In this document: one piece after another, positions 17,890 to 32,006 of the stretch
Layout of the letters: every line of letters begins with the position of its first letter
Numbering within the stretch: position 1 is the first letter of the stretch
NCBI RefSeq assembly: GCF_013426205.1
Contig: NC_089422.1
Location: 2,542,001 to 2,606,000 of the forward strand
Origin: Metarhizium brunneum
Lineage: Eukaryota > Ascomycota > Sordariomycetes > Hypocreales > Clavicipitaceae
DNA: 64,000 nt
Direction of reading: 5' to 3'
The notes under the pieces: generated by a model
What the model was told of the DNA's origin: nothing
The model's input: the letters and a program-made list of their open reading frames with translations, nothing else
Database searches by the model: none
Position numbers and translations under genes: made by a program

Positions 17890-19079
17890 AGGTGATGCAA
17901 GAGCACTATTTGTTCAGCAAGATCCATGAAGAGGACAGCTATTCAAAATACGAAAAAAAACAACTTAAAAAAACTTTATAACAATTGGGTTCAGTCCTTC
18001 GAGTGCGGTATATATATATGTTATTATTCGTTTTTATGGTAATTAGATATTACCTGATACTAGTAAACTATTCGTGTAGTGTGCAAATTCAATACTCTTT
18101 TTACATTCCTTTGGAACTCTATATAGTCAGATAAGCAGTATTACAATTTGAGTACGCCGCTCCCGGGTATTTACTGTCCTCCAAATATGAATAACCACCT
18201 TGCCAAAAGCCATTTTTGTTGTTTATATCCTATTAAGCTATAATACATAATTATTCCATATATTCCCAATCAACTTCCACGCCAAAGTTCAATGCGCTAT
18301 ATGATGCGAAACAAAATGATGTACGCTTTCCATTAGGTCCAGCCTTGCATCCATATAACGATATCATCAATACATTTCATTGACACGTTATAAAACTTAG
18401 AAGAAAAAAAGAAAGAAAAAAAGTCTCGCTTAGCAGTCACGCATCCATTCCGGCGCGATCAAAGTGGAACAGCGAAAAACTGAAAAGTGCCGTGGCCGCG
18501 GTTGCAAGGACAGCCACAGTCATCTCGCATAGTGAGTCATCCCAAACCGGATCTGGTGAGCGTGATGACGTTTTATTAATCCATTATTGATCAAAATGCC
18601 CTGACCTGGACCCCACGATGTAGTGCCGTTTCTGGACAACCTCGAATCTCCGTTCTCCCTTGGTTGCTGGAACTTTGTTCCACCTCGAGCAAGCTTGGAT
18701 TGTGATGTCAGTCGGTGTGTGGCGACGTCGCATAGTGACGTCAGTGGGGCATATTTGCAAGGTAAGAACAGGACCCTGCAGCACCATCGCAGACCCCTGG
18801 AGCCCCACACGATGCTTCAGGATTGGCCATTTGCGTAACGGTAGAGATGATCGATCTGTTGGATTACACACGAAACATCCCAAATCGGTTCCTAACACGT
18901 CATAGCACAGCCAAATTCCGATTCCACGTCGTATCTTGTTTTGCAGCTTGTCTCCCAGCTTGGGCACCAAAGAGGTTCGTCAAACTACGGTTTTTTCTCA
19001 CCCGCAGAGTATCGGTGTCATTGTGGCCGCACATTGCCGTCATTTGAAACCTAGAGCGATCCCTGTGCGTCGCTCAGCT
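17890..19079. other. convergent intergenic region (AROM and Rpn4-like 3' ends)
   Basis: The first part (about 17940-18420) is AT-rich 3' flank with no credible reading frame. From about 18520 the composition turns GC-normal and carries a cluster of ATF/CRE-like palindromes at 18703-18743 although both neighbouring genes end here. The open frames across 18520-19047 overlap on both strands and resemble nothing I know. Confidence 0.5.
18703..18743. promoter_or_regulatory. cluster of three ATF/CREB-like sites
   Basis: Within 41 bp are TGATGTCA (18703-18710), the palindrome GCGACGTCGC (18722-18731) and a perfect CRE, TGACGTCA (18736-18743). Such octamers are bound by bZIP factors of the ATF/CREB class. 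The cluster lies between two converging gene ends, so the transcript it might serve is not evident. Function is inferred from sequence only. Confidence 0.45.
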
Positions 19080-20975
19080 TCACCCACGACGGCGACTCTT
19101 TCCAGGCAATTCCATGTCGGGATGACACACGCGATAATGCCTTGTTAATGCATCCGCCCTGCTGAAAGTCTTTTCTTCAGTGCACAGATTGCAGCGCACC
19201 TTCTGCTTGCGCGCATTATGAATAGTGTCTTCGTGTCTGGTGAGATCATAGGGCCTGGAGAACACGGTGTTGCATGGCTTCCCCGTGCTAGGGTTGATTC
19301 GGTCGCATCTGTGAGGTCCTGCTTGTGTATTAAGCAAGCCGGAAGCCATACCCATGTCCTGAACTCGGGGCGCCCCTAAGCCCTGAGTCTGCCGATGGCC
19401 TTCCCGTTTATGCTTCTGAAGTAATGTTGGCGTCTCGAACCTCAGCGTACATCCGTGATAGGTGCAGGTATACGTTCCGCCTTCGGCTCCTCTGCTTGTC
19501 GGCCTAGTGCGAGGAGCAGGCGTATTACCTCCGGACACAACGGAGCTGGCCCCAGATGAACTCAGCCTAGGTGGAGTGTCGTGACTGGTTGCAGGACGAG
19601 CTATAAATGGATATTGCTGAGGTACCTGGATTCCCGTAGGCACCTGTGAAGGTAGATACCCAAATTGATCATTCTGATGTAGACTTCCCATATTCTGCCC
19701 AATGTATGATTCATTGTGGTCTGAAGAAGGCGCTGTCTTTGACAATGTATCAATTTCAAAGCCAGAAGAATTTTGAGGAAAGAGGGGGAACAAGCCATCT
19801 GCTTCTGATTCATTAAATTCCAAGACAGCGTCCTTTGGAGAAATGGTCTTCGGCGTCTCAGGTTCACCGGCATTCTCCAAGTGAGCAAGCGGTTGCTGAA
19901 TTTGTTGATCATATTCTCTAGAAGGAGGCTGAGAACAGTTAAATTGATGGCTAGACGAAGTCGCGAATGGCGATCCTGTTCGAAACGGCGATCGGGCGCG
20001 GGAAGTTGTAGATGCTGGCGAGTGGGCAGCACTCAAGTGCTGGTGGTTCGCGGCATTGATACGCTGACTGAATACGTCGCTGCCAACTGAGGTGACAGAG
20101 TGTGGCTGAGGGGAAGAGGTGGCCGTGATTGTGAAGTTGGGGTTGTAGAGTTCATCTCCGTACACATCTGTCATGGTTCGGTCGAGCTTGGGAATGTGAC
20201 CGTAGTCTAGAAAGTTCGAGGCCAAGTCAGAAGCCGCCGGATATGACAGATCTGGGGTCATTGGAGTCTTACCATTCTTTCTGCGGGATGATTTCTGGTC
20301 CAATTCACCTATAGCCGGAGTTGCGGGAGAATCTCCTGCAACAGAACTAGCTACGGACGCTGGATGAGATCTGTTGTATGCCCCAGCCAGCTCTGGAGCG
20401 GATAAAAGTCCCTTATCCATGCGCGGTCTCTTTCCTGGTCCTGATACCGTAACTGGATATGCCATTTCAGCTATTGTACCATCCATACCGTGGTATGTTG
20501 GGTAAGGGGTAGGTCCCATCGATTTGGCGAGGTGGTAGTAGGAGCTGGGCTGGTTGTTTGTAAGGTCTTGAGAGTTCATTTCAGCAAGTCCCTCAAAAGT
20601 CGAGTCCGTAAAGGCGATTTGAGGATTCGATGTATTCTGGGTGTACGGTGACGCAGGGCCAGTCGACCCAAGTGATGATAAAGACGACTCTCTTTGGTGA
20701 GAAAAGCGTCCGATCTTGGGAGTCAGCTGGGCGAGGCCGCCCCAACTATCTGACTGCATGGGATGCGTCAGACAGTCGTGGAAGGGTTGAAGAGAATCCT
20801 CGTTTCCCTGAAATACCAGTTGCCTTTCTAAATCGGAATCGAGAGCTGGGATATCGTTGAGCAACTCTTCCTCGTCTCGATACTGGTGTGAGTTATGAAG
20901 GTGGGAAGGTTGCTGCCAGTTGTGTTTCTGAGCGTGAAAATCGTCTGTGCTGGAAATGGGTAAAGATATCATCAT
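19080..20975 (-). CDS. C2H2 zinc-finger transcription factor, Rpn4-like, 631 aa
   Basis: Single-exon gene. The first ~490 residues are Ser/Gln/Pro/Asn-rich with acidic patches, as in a disordered activation region. The C-terminal 130 residues hold three zinc fingers. Finger 1 is a C-x4-C...H-x4-H type (YTCTYHGCTLRF, about 505-530). Finger 2 has a wide Cys spacing (RCDRINPSTGKPCNTVF then SRPYDLTRHEDTIH, about 562-595). Finger 3 is VRCNLCTEEKTF then SRADALTRHYRVCH (about 600-625). The NPSTGKPCN...RPYDLTRHEDTIHN arrangement is what I associate with filamentous-fungal Rpn4, which activates proteasome genes through the PACE element GGTGGCAAA. That very element lies 52 bp upstream of this start codon. 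Family membership is certain for C2H2 and likely, not proven, for Rpn4. Confidence 0.85.
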   Translation of the reverse strand: MMISLPISSTDDFHAQKHNWQQPSHLHNSHQYRDEEELLNDIPALDSDLERQLVFQGNEDSLQPFHDCLTHPMQSDSWGGLAQLTPKIGRFSHQRESSLSSLGSTGPASPYTQNTSNPQIAFTDSTFEGLAEMNSQDLTNNQPSSYYHLAKSMGPTPYPTYHGMDGTIAEMAYPVTVSGPGKRPRMDKGLLSAPELAGAYNRSHPASVASSVAGDSPATPAIGELDQKSSRRKNGKTPMTPDLSYPAASDLASNFLDYGHIPKLDRTMTDVYGDELYNPNFTITATSSPQPHSVTSVGSDVFSQRINAANHQHLSAAHSPASTTSRARSPFRTGSPFATSSSHQFNCSQPPSREYDQQIQQPLAHLENAGEPETPKTISPKDAVLEFNESEADGLFPLFPQNSSGFEIDTLSKTAPSSDHNESYIGQNMGSLHQNDQFGYLPSQVPTGIQVPQQYPFIARPATSHDTPPRLSSSGASSVVSGGNTPAPRTRPTSRGAEGGTYTCTYHGCTLRFETPTLLQKHKREGHRQTQGLGAPRVQDMGMASGLLNTQAGPHRCDRINPSTGKPCNTVFSRPYDLTRHEDTIHNARKQKVRCNLCTEEKTFSRADALTRHYRVCHPDMELPGKSRRRG

Positions 20976-21026
20976 GATACCAATGTGGGTATGGTAAAGA
21001 GAAGATTATGTATATGGATTTATGAC

Positions 21027-21035
21027 GGTGGCAAA
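21027..21035 (+). promoter_or_regulatory. perfect PACE element (GGTGGCAAA) at the Rpn4-like gene
   Basis: GGTGGCAAA, the 9-bp proteasome-associated control element bound by Rpn4, occurs exactly here, 52 bp upstream of the start codon of the minus-strand Rpn4-like gene (reading TTTGCCACC in that gene's sense). The only other exact copy I noticed is inside a PPM2 coding exon at 50942-50950, where it is probably chance. Confidence 0.55.
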
Positions 21036-21924
21036 TGCGATGACTGCCACTTTATAAGCTGGCAGACTGGCCGGGAGAACCGAGTATGCGGAAACGTCAC
21101 AGCAGCCCTCGACCAGGGTGTGTGGCTTGATTGCGGGTGTGGGTGTGGGTCCCCCGAATGTACCGGGAGGACTGACTGTGCAGGACGGGAGCACAATGTC
21201 CACAAGCCGTCTCCACCCGCAAGGATAAGTGGGCTGGCCAAGCTGGCGCATCGGGCATGTCGTTAGTGGGCGACTGGTAGGCGTGAGGTAGCCTACAGCC
21301 AGGCCAAGAAGCGGCAGGAAGGGTCTGGCACTTACCTGCCTGCAGTTACCAATCGAACGCAGAAAAGGAAAGAAGAAAAAGAGGCCTATTGTAACACGCT
21401 AGTTCCCTCGTGTCCCAGAGACAACAGTCCCGGTTCTTGACCGACAAGCTATGGACAGACTGGTCTTTATCACTTCAGCGTGCCTTGCCAGACAAACTAG
21501 TGGCTCTGCTTTGCGTTTACTCCATCAATATGCCAGATGCTCCTTGCGACTTCGGCCGCCTTCCGCGTGATTCGGCGTTCGCCAACGACAGCCTTCCTCC
21601 ATAACATCACTGGGACTTCACAAGATTGATGTGTCCAGTCGTCCGAAGCTTGAACAACACCGAGGTAACAACACTGAGGTACGCCGTATGGACAGAGCGC
21701 GAAGAGGTAACAAGGTCTCTAGCAGCCCACTGACGATGGTTCCCGAAAACACAAATCCACCTTGTGGTACTCCACACATTGCGATTTTGACAGTGGGAGT
21801 ACTAGACAAGTCCACACTCTCTGACCCTTAAACGGAACGAGTGGCAACCACATCTCCTAGGTCCCCGGAGACAGTGACGTCTTGAGCAGCGTCGATCCAG
21901 AGCCACATGTACATACCTCACTAG

Positions 21925-22036
21925 GTACGGAGTATTCCTGGGGTCGCTACGGAGTACGGGCTTCTGAACCCAAGAATTGCCCAGCGCATCAACCAAGAAC
22001 ATCCTTGCCCAGCGCAATAGATGGAATACTCCGTAC
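21925..22036. repeat. 112-bp MITE-like unit with 14-bp perfect inverted ends
   Basis: GTACGGAGTATTCC at 21925-21938 is the exact reverse complement of GGAATACTCCGTAC at 22023-22036. A second TACGGAGTAC (21948-21957) and an overlapping second TACTCCGTA (22034-22042) sit at the ends. The ~84-bp interior has no coding potential. I see no clear target-site duplication, so mobility is only a possibility. Confidence 0.55.
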
Positions 22037-23611
22037 TCCGTACGGGGGACGTAACCTTACACTTGCATGCACCTTTCGCTTCTCACCATCGCCAAGCTTT
22101 TTTTTTTTTCGTCTAGATTGCACAGCCACGTATTCTAACTGGTTCCGCCACGATCCGCGTTGTGCCACATACTTATCACATGACCATCTAGGTGAAGGCT
22201 TGGTCATTCCACGCTTCGTAATCAGTCATGCAAGCATCCGGTAAAGCGATGCCAAGCTCTCCCTCCATGACAAATGACATACAACACGTTCATTGGTAGT
22301 ATCGACATTACTACGACCATCCATGGTAGTTGTGATCCGGACTTAGCGGCTGCTCGAGTTTTGCATCTGCAAAGTGTTGAGACTGCGTTGGCACCGGCGG
22401 AACTGCTTAGTACGATTTTGGGATGTGGGAGGATTAGATCCTCATTCTCGAAGCGAGGAGAGCTGCTGTGCTTGAGTCTAGGCTACAGGATTTTGCACTC
22501 AAGCTGGCTGGGGCTTCGACTCGGGTAGAGTGCAGCGGGATAATCCGAATAACGGAAATATCGAGAATGCGTGGTCGGGGCGCCGTTGGGAGCTAGCAGA
22601 AACAATGTGCAGGAACCACTCCGGCAAAATTTTTCTGCTGCATATAAAATTTTTGTTTTCCTCAGCTGTTGCTGCTTCCTGTAACTATCGAGTGAACTGG
22701 TGCTCGAAAGCTTCGGCCTGGCCGAGACGGAGGTGTGTAGGTGCTAGTCTTCGCCTGTTTTCCCTCATGGCACAAAGCCCTCCTGGCTGCCCCCAGTGCC
22801 GGCATCTGCCGGTTTTTTTGGTGCTGCACATGTGCCAAAAACCTAAAGCTAGCCCTCTGCAGTATCACAGCCACGAATTCCAGCCCCAGCTGCTGCAAGG
22901 GACTCGGCGTTTCTGCTTCTAGATCTCCAGGCTTACTTGACCCCTTCCAAATAAATGTCTGGAAGACTTCACCAGCCTCGGCACAATCGTTCGCGGCCGG
23001 AGGTGGCCGTCCGGATGATCTGAATCCGCGCGCGACACCGTATTACCGCTAAGTCTAGATCTGTGAGGTGTCTGGGCCCCAGCCTGCCCAGCCGCACGCT
23101 ATCATGAAAGTAATTATGCAGAAACCTACGTCGAATTCCAGTAAAGATTTATTGCCTGTATGTTCTTCATGTTAACAAATGCAATATCTTCAAGGGTTTT
23201 TCATGAAAGGTCCCCTATGCGTCGCAGCATAGTAACTCACTGCATCATTCGCGCATCTCCCGCTCGATTCGACACATGGGCATCACATGGCAAAAGAGGG
23301 CATCTTATAATAAGAAAGAAACATGCTTCTTCCGCTATAGCGCCGCCATAGCGGGATTGCCGGACGGTGAAAACACACCAGCATACACGCCTAGTAGTCG
23401 CAAACCAAAGCCACCGGACAGATCCAGGCCAATCCCAGATTCCCCAAGGTTTCACCACCCCCTTTCACAGGTTCGTTGCACCTTCGTCAGGTGAGATGAA
23501 AACTTAGCTTGTATATGACTGTGCTGTGGGTAACGGCCACTTTGACGCTCAGCTATGTTGTCTTGCGAGGCATCACAGCTGAGTGACACACACATGCAGA
23601 TGTGCAGGCTG

Positions 23612-23858
23612 TACGGAGTACTGTGTCTGGTCCGGGGTCTCCCAGACTACCCCTCCAATGTCAACTAGAAGTACCAGACTACGTACTACTACTAGTCCTA
23701 GTGCTACCAAGTTCCTGGCTTGCTGCACGCAGTGTCGGCCCAACAGAACGGCTCAGCCCCATTGCCAAACATCGATCTAAATTTAGGACTGTGTTTAAGC
23801 TGCAACCGGGCTGCCCAGTCGGTATGATCATAATCAATTCGCCTGTGAGTACTCCGTA
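23612..23858. repeat. inverted pair of TACGGAGTAC motifs
   Basis: TACGGAGTAC at 23612-23621 and its reverse complement GTACTCCGTA at 23849-23858 enclose about 227 bp of non-coding sequence. The match does not extend beyond the 10-bp motif, so this may be only two members of the dispersed motif family. Confidence 0.35.
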
Positions 23859-24709
23859 ATCACAACAGCACATAAATTTTTCGCTATTCTAGCTTCGTCC
23901 GCATCGAGGACTGTATGTGCACATCTGAGGTAATGCGCTGATTCAATCGAGGATGACAATATTACAAAGGTCCAGACCGGCGAATAATGGGTCCGGTGAT
24001 CCAAATTCTTCACAGTACTACTTCATCTCCTCCGCCAGGGCTGGTTCCTTGGCAAGAGATTGCTTTGGACCAACACGTGAAAGTGCAGTTATACAAGGAC
24101 AAACGTCTGGAATAACCTGCCCAGGTGGGAATCAGATATAATCTGCCAGGAAGGAAAAGTCACCCAGTTGGAAAAATATGTCATGATGGTATTCATTCGT
24201 CTAATCCCCGCCATTAGGAAAGTCAAGGTTCAGTTACCATTGTACAATCGTCTACCCAGAGATTTATGTGCTCCCAGTGGATAATGTCATGGTTACCGGC
24301 ACCGGACATAGTGTCGTTGCAAAACGGTGGCCCACGCGACACTTAGACCAGCGTGCGACAGTGGCGATGACTGGAGACTCGTTGCTCGCAGTGTATACTA
24401 TGCAAGACAACAGGTGCCGCCGAAACGGCATTGTTCCATCTTCTAATGCCTGTATATGGCAGTGTCACACTAATCGGTGGGCTGATCGGTATGGTGCTGG
24501 CGCGGATGGGTTCTTGTGGAATATCGTCAAATAGACAAATTCAATTACCCCGCAGTTGTGTAGGCTACCCTATCCCTTGTATGATACAAAACACCCGTAA
24601 AAAAAAACCGAATTCCATGGTCATAAAACACCCTGCCTGACCCTGTGCAGTGATCCTATGCACCAAGGGCTATCAAATAAATCGTAACGTACATGAGACA
24701 CACTCTCGC

Positions 24710-27568
<2,859 letters not shown>

Positions 27569-30500
27569 ATCGGGAGTGTTTGGGACGGAATAGGTTTACG
27601 ACTTTTGCTTTGACACGATGGAAATCATGGTTCAGGGGATAATCATGGCGTTACAATGAGGATTGCTTTGCTCTTCAGTTGGGATGTATATTATGACAGG
27701 TAGTACAGCTCGGAGAAGCTGTCCAATGCGACGGACCGCGAAGGTCACGAACACATTACATGAAATGGATGCCCACGTGAAAACGCCAATGTATCGTAAC
27801 TACGCGTAGTCTGAGGCCCGGTACTGACCGGGACGCGACTGCAGATGAGTCACTTGTGTGACGTGAACATGAGTAACACTTCACGTCTAGATGGAGCAGT
27901 AGCCAAGTGCAGCTAGGCTGGCGTGATCACTGAGGTTCCTAGGTACAGAGGAAGGTACGTGTACCGGAGTAGGCAGCACCTATGCGAGATAGATTTCATT
28001 CGCAGTTGTATCACAATGGCATAATCGTGAGGTGCTGGTGGAAACCGTCAATGTCTGCTAGGGTACCCCGGAGGTCGACGGCAATAGCAACGACAACACT
28101 GAACTCCAATAGCTAGTAGGATCGATCGCGCTTCAGATACAGAACGTGCACTGCTTTTTTACAACAAAATCTGTTGTCGACACCTGGAAATTTCAGATCT
28201 TGCTTCCCGTATGGTAATACATGTTGATCAACACGTCCTCCACTCGCCAATTCTAGGCTACGACCCCAGCAAGACTCATTCCGGGGAACCACATGCGCAC
28301 TCGTCGACGGCCAACCGCGACAGCCATGGACGTTTCACCTGCGTTACGGAGAAGACTTGCCTCATCCTGTTGAGATACTCGGCAAGCCCTTTGGCTGGCC
28401 GGCATGGCCGAGCATACCCTTCAAGTGCCAGCAACAGCTGCCTACTGGTCAGATATGGCACCGAATTCTTTATCTGTATGTACAATGGGGGTTCCAACCT
28501 CCAGCCCGCAAAAGTCATCAATTTGCAAGCAACCTACTCCGTACTTAAGCACCTATCCCTGCTCGTCGTGGCTTCTTTGGCACATGGCCGCCTTACAACC
28601 AAGGGGTTTTACTCCGCACTCAGTACCCATGACTACTTACTCGTAAGGAGCTGCTGTACAATGTTCTTCAACCATCACAGGAACCGGCACAGGTGCGGTT
28701 TTGCGACGCTAGACTACGATGCCATCCCAATGGTTACGCTTAACCCCATCGCTGATCGGACCCTGATACTAAGATTGTTACTTACCTATAGAATAGGGAT
28801 TGATGATGTTGGAGTAAATGTGGTTTTGACAAGTCCGTTGTATGGCAAGCTGGATTCTTCACAAAGTGTCCACAATCGGGCGGACGGGCGGAAGGACTTC
28901 ATGAATGCCACAGCGAAACTAAGTAACAAGACCTACTCGATACAGAGAGTAAAGATCGGAGTGCAAATCTCGTGTAAGTACAGTACTGAACTTCCGTTGA
29001 AGGGGTTTACACGCTTGCATTTGTTTGAACCAGCGAGTCTGCATGACATGTTGAGAGCTATATAAAGATGCAAATTGACTTGATATGCAGTCTCTGCGGC
29101 TCCTTCACCATCAGTAACCCAGTCTTGGCCATGCGACTGTTCAGTTGAGCGCATTTGCAACATCGTTCGGTTCGGGGACACGGTATCAGAGCGGTTGCCC
29201 CGCCGACAGTTGTTGCATCATTGTCTCCGGCATCGTCGTCGTCATCATCGTCTTCGTCTCGCGGCTCAGGTCGATACTCTAGTCTTGCCATTTCCACGAC
29301 TTGCTCCTGAACTCTGATGTCAGGCATTCCACCTGTGACCTGTGCCTGTCTCCTGTTAGTTGCTTTTCATTGATATTGAACGTATTGTGCTCAGAAGTTT
29401 CCCGTTTGATGGTATTTGTGACATGGACAGCCTTCAGTGAGAGGGGGAATCCAGGCTGGACGTTGTATATTATGGCAAAGTCGTATATTCTCCCCATGCT
29501 CTCCCTTTTCTTCGACCGATTTGAGATGCGAAATGTGGCCGAGCCGTAAGACGCTGGTGGCGAACAATTTTGTATCACTCGAAGCCAACGCAGCAATTGC
29601 ATGGCGTTATATAAAATTCATGTAGTTTATCGATTTGCGATACAAATACTAGCCTAAGCGCGGTTTTTAAAAGGCTTACGGCGTGGCAATGAGTTGTTGT
29701 CGCGAACCGTGCGAGGAACTTGTCGCTCGTCCAAAGCTCGCTAGTTAAGGTGTCCGGAAATGAGACGGACAATGGCTTCAGTCTCTTCGACTCCAGGTGT
29801 TGCCGTGATTTGTATTTGATTCCTTGGGTAATTCATTTTTCATTTCATTTGTAAGTCCACGCTTTGTGTACAGTATTCGTTATGTCTCTGGTGACTTGAG
29901 TGGTAGAAGATCCAAAGTCGTCAAGGAAACGTCAAGTATCCAGACTCGACTTCTAGGCCGACTTCTTGGACTGCGCGTAGTGCATCTTTTCTGAAGAGTT
30001 CGCCCCTAAATGCCAAAAAATGTAACCCAGGTAGTAGGCCCTTTAAGTGAAGCAAGTATTGATGTGATCTTGAATTAAGCCACGCTGATATTTCGCAGCG
30101 GTTTCCCAGAAACACGAGTAGTCATGTCTGTGATTTGCAAAGCCTCTGTTTGGGCGACCTCATCCCGCGAAATTGCATGTTAGGGGAATGACAACTTGGT
30201 AAATTTCAATTTTCGAGTTAAGGGAATGACACAACGGGTGGTATAATCTACAGATTTGCCCACCCTCCTTCAAAATACACCTTGCTCTTGCCTTAGTTTT
30301 ATTTCATACTATCTTAGTCGACTTTCGCAGCAGCTTCTGGAGCAGGATTCTTCCTATACCAATCCTGGAAATCATGCCTCTGTGTAGCTGTTTCTTAGCT
30401 TGTTGAAGCTGGGTTATGTTTGATCGATTACTGTCCAGCTCGTAACATATGTGAGCCACTCTGCTGCATCGAAGTCTATATTTAAAGAGAAACTCTGCCG

Positions 30501-32006
30501 TTCTTCTGCACTTCGGGTCCTCATATTCTCATATGCAATTGATGGAAATTTGGGAAATCAACAACCGTGAGGACAATCATAAATGGTATACCGCAGCCTC
30601 TGGCTGTGGCTTAGCGCTGGGAAAAGGCGAAAAGCCGTTGAGACTTCGACCTCATTGAACAATTCGGTCAAACTCGCTAAAGACTCCATTGGACCGGTAT
30701 ACCTTTTGCGACAATGTTAAATCTGGTATCCAATCAGTGCCTGGTTTCTTGTCTTCCGAACCTATGTCAGTACTGGAATCGACGGCTTCCAACAAGAGGT
30801 GCGTCGACGCCTGGTTGCCTTTATCGTAGTTGTTGTCTTCATGTTTCTTGTTTGTCGCGCGCCATTACACCAACTCATTTGAGATTTCTTATTACTATTT
30901 TTTCCCTCTTCTTGCCAGGTAGAGACTGACAAAGATTTCAACAAACAGGTCCTTCCATGACGATGAAAATGTCATCACAGCCAAGTCATGCTCTCTTATT
31001 GGGGATTCGGTGGAGGGGAGTTTGATGACTTCACCAGGAATATAGTGGTGCCCTCATAATTTCCCACTGTCATGTCGCCTTCCTTCACCTCGCTTTCATG
31101 AAGCCATTTTTAAGGGGGGGCTTTATACCCTGGTGACATTGTCGTGCGCCGGTGATATTTCCTTTCTGCTTCGCTACCACTAGCATCCATCGAACCGTCT
31201 AATCTAACGTCCATGTCGCTCTCTTCGATGCTAGACTTCTGACCTCGTTAATGATTCCACACCGGAGTAATCGCGACTTGCAAAGCATATTCGTGAAAAT
31301 CTCCCGAAGGAACTCGACAGCCTTTGCAGTCAATGAGTTGCACGAAGACGGCAGCACGTCTTATTAAAAGAAGGGAAAGCAACCGGGGACGGAAAGTATG
31401 ATGGGATCCAAATGTCCTGGGGCAGTCAGATTGATTCAAACAAGTAGAGCACCTGGACGTGGTAATTGAGAAGCCAATGGCGCCAGCTTTTCAATATCAA
31501 CAGTGAATAGTCCCAGGAAACTGATGATGGAACTTAAAAGGCCACCAGGAATTAGATTGATAAGATTGTTATGAAGCCGGCTTCGTTTCCTCAGCAGGAA
31601 AGAATATGAACTCTACTCTGCATTTATGACGCGATTGATACGTCAATTCCAGACTAGGTCTAGTATATTGTGATGACGCTATGGTTTCCTAATTGACGTG
31701 TCCAACGAATTCAATGACAGTAGGGAAGCTGTTGGAGACTTCGACGCACTGCTGAGAAGAAAATCTGGCGGTTTTAATGGGCAGAATTTTAGCACAGGGA
31801 GTTAAAAAGTGGGACCACCCTGATCTTACTGTCGGCCCGCCGACATGCGTCTTCTAATGATACGTCCTCTCGTCACTATCAATGTCAACAGATTGAATTC
31901 CACGTCGCATATCAGTTGATCACGCCCCTTTCGCTTCCTGCACATATAAATAAATCTCGAACAAGAGGCGAGTAATTCTTGACGTTCTCCTCGATCCACT
32001 CACGCG
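27569..32006. other. 4.4-kb gene-poor intergenic region
   Basis: No supportable gene. The longest open frame (28211-29065, +, 284 codons) shows no recognisable domain and has erratic composition; I treat it as probably spurious. On the minus strand, coding-like stretches at about 29279-29560 and 29058-29327 could be joined at a CACAG acceptor, the second carrying an Asp-rich run, but the model is unsupported. Several frames between 30300 and 31080 (-) look superficially coding yet are broken by stops at near-random density. The end of the region is the PRP3 promoter. Confidence 0.4.

Larger units (their letters stand above)
20976..24709. other. long intergenic region between Rpn4-like gene and histone H4
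   Basis: About 3.7 kb with no supportable gene. The proximal part is the promoter/5'UTR of the minus-strand Rpn4-like gene, and the distal part is 3' flank of H4. Open frames are short (at most 130 codons) and contain no recognisable domain. It holds several TACGGAGTA-type motifs, including an inverted pair that bounds a 112-bp unit (21925-22036) and another pair at 23612/23858. Confidence 0.5.

Noticed and set aside
30300..31080. Minus-strand frame with stretches that look coding
   Set aside because: About nine stops occur in roughly 260-300 codons, close to the random rate, and other frames look equally coding-like. There is no recognisable homology, so this is likely pareidolia.
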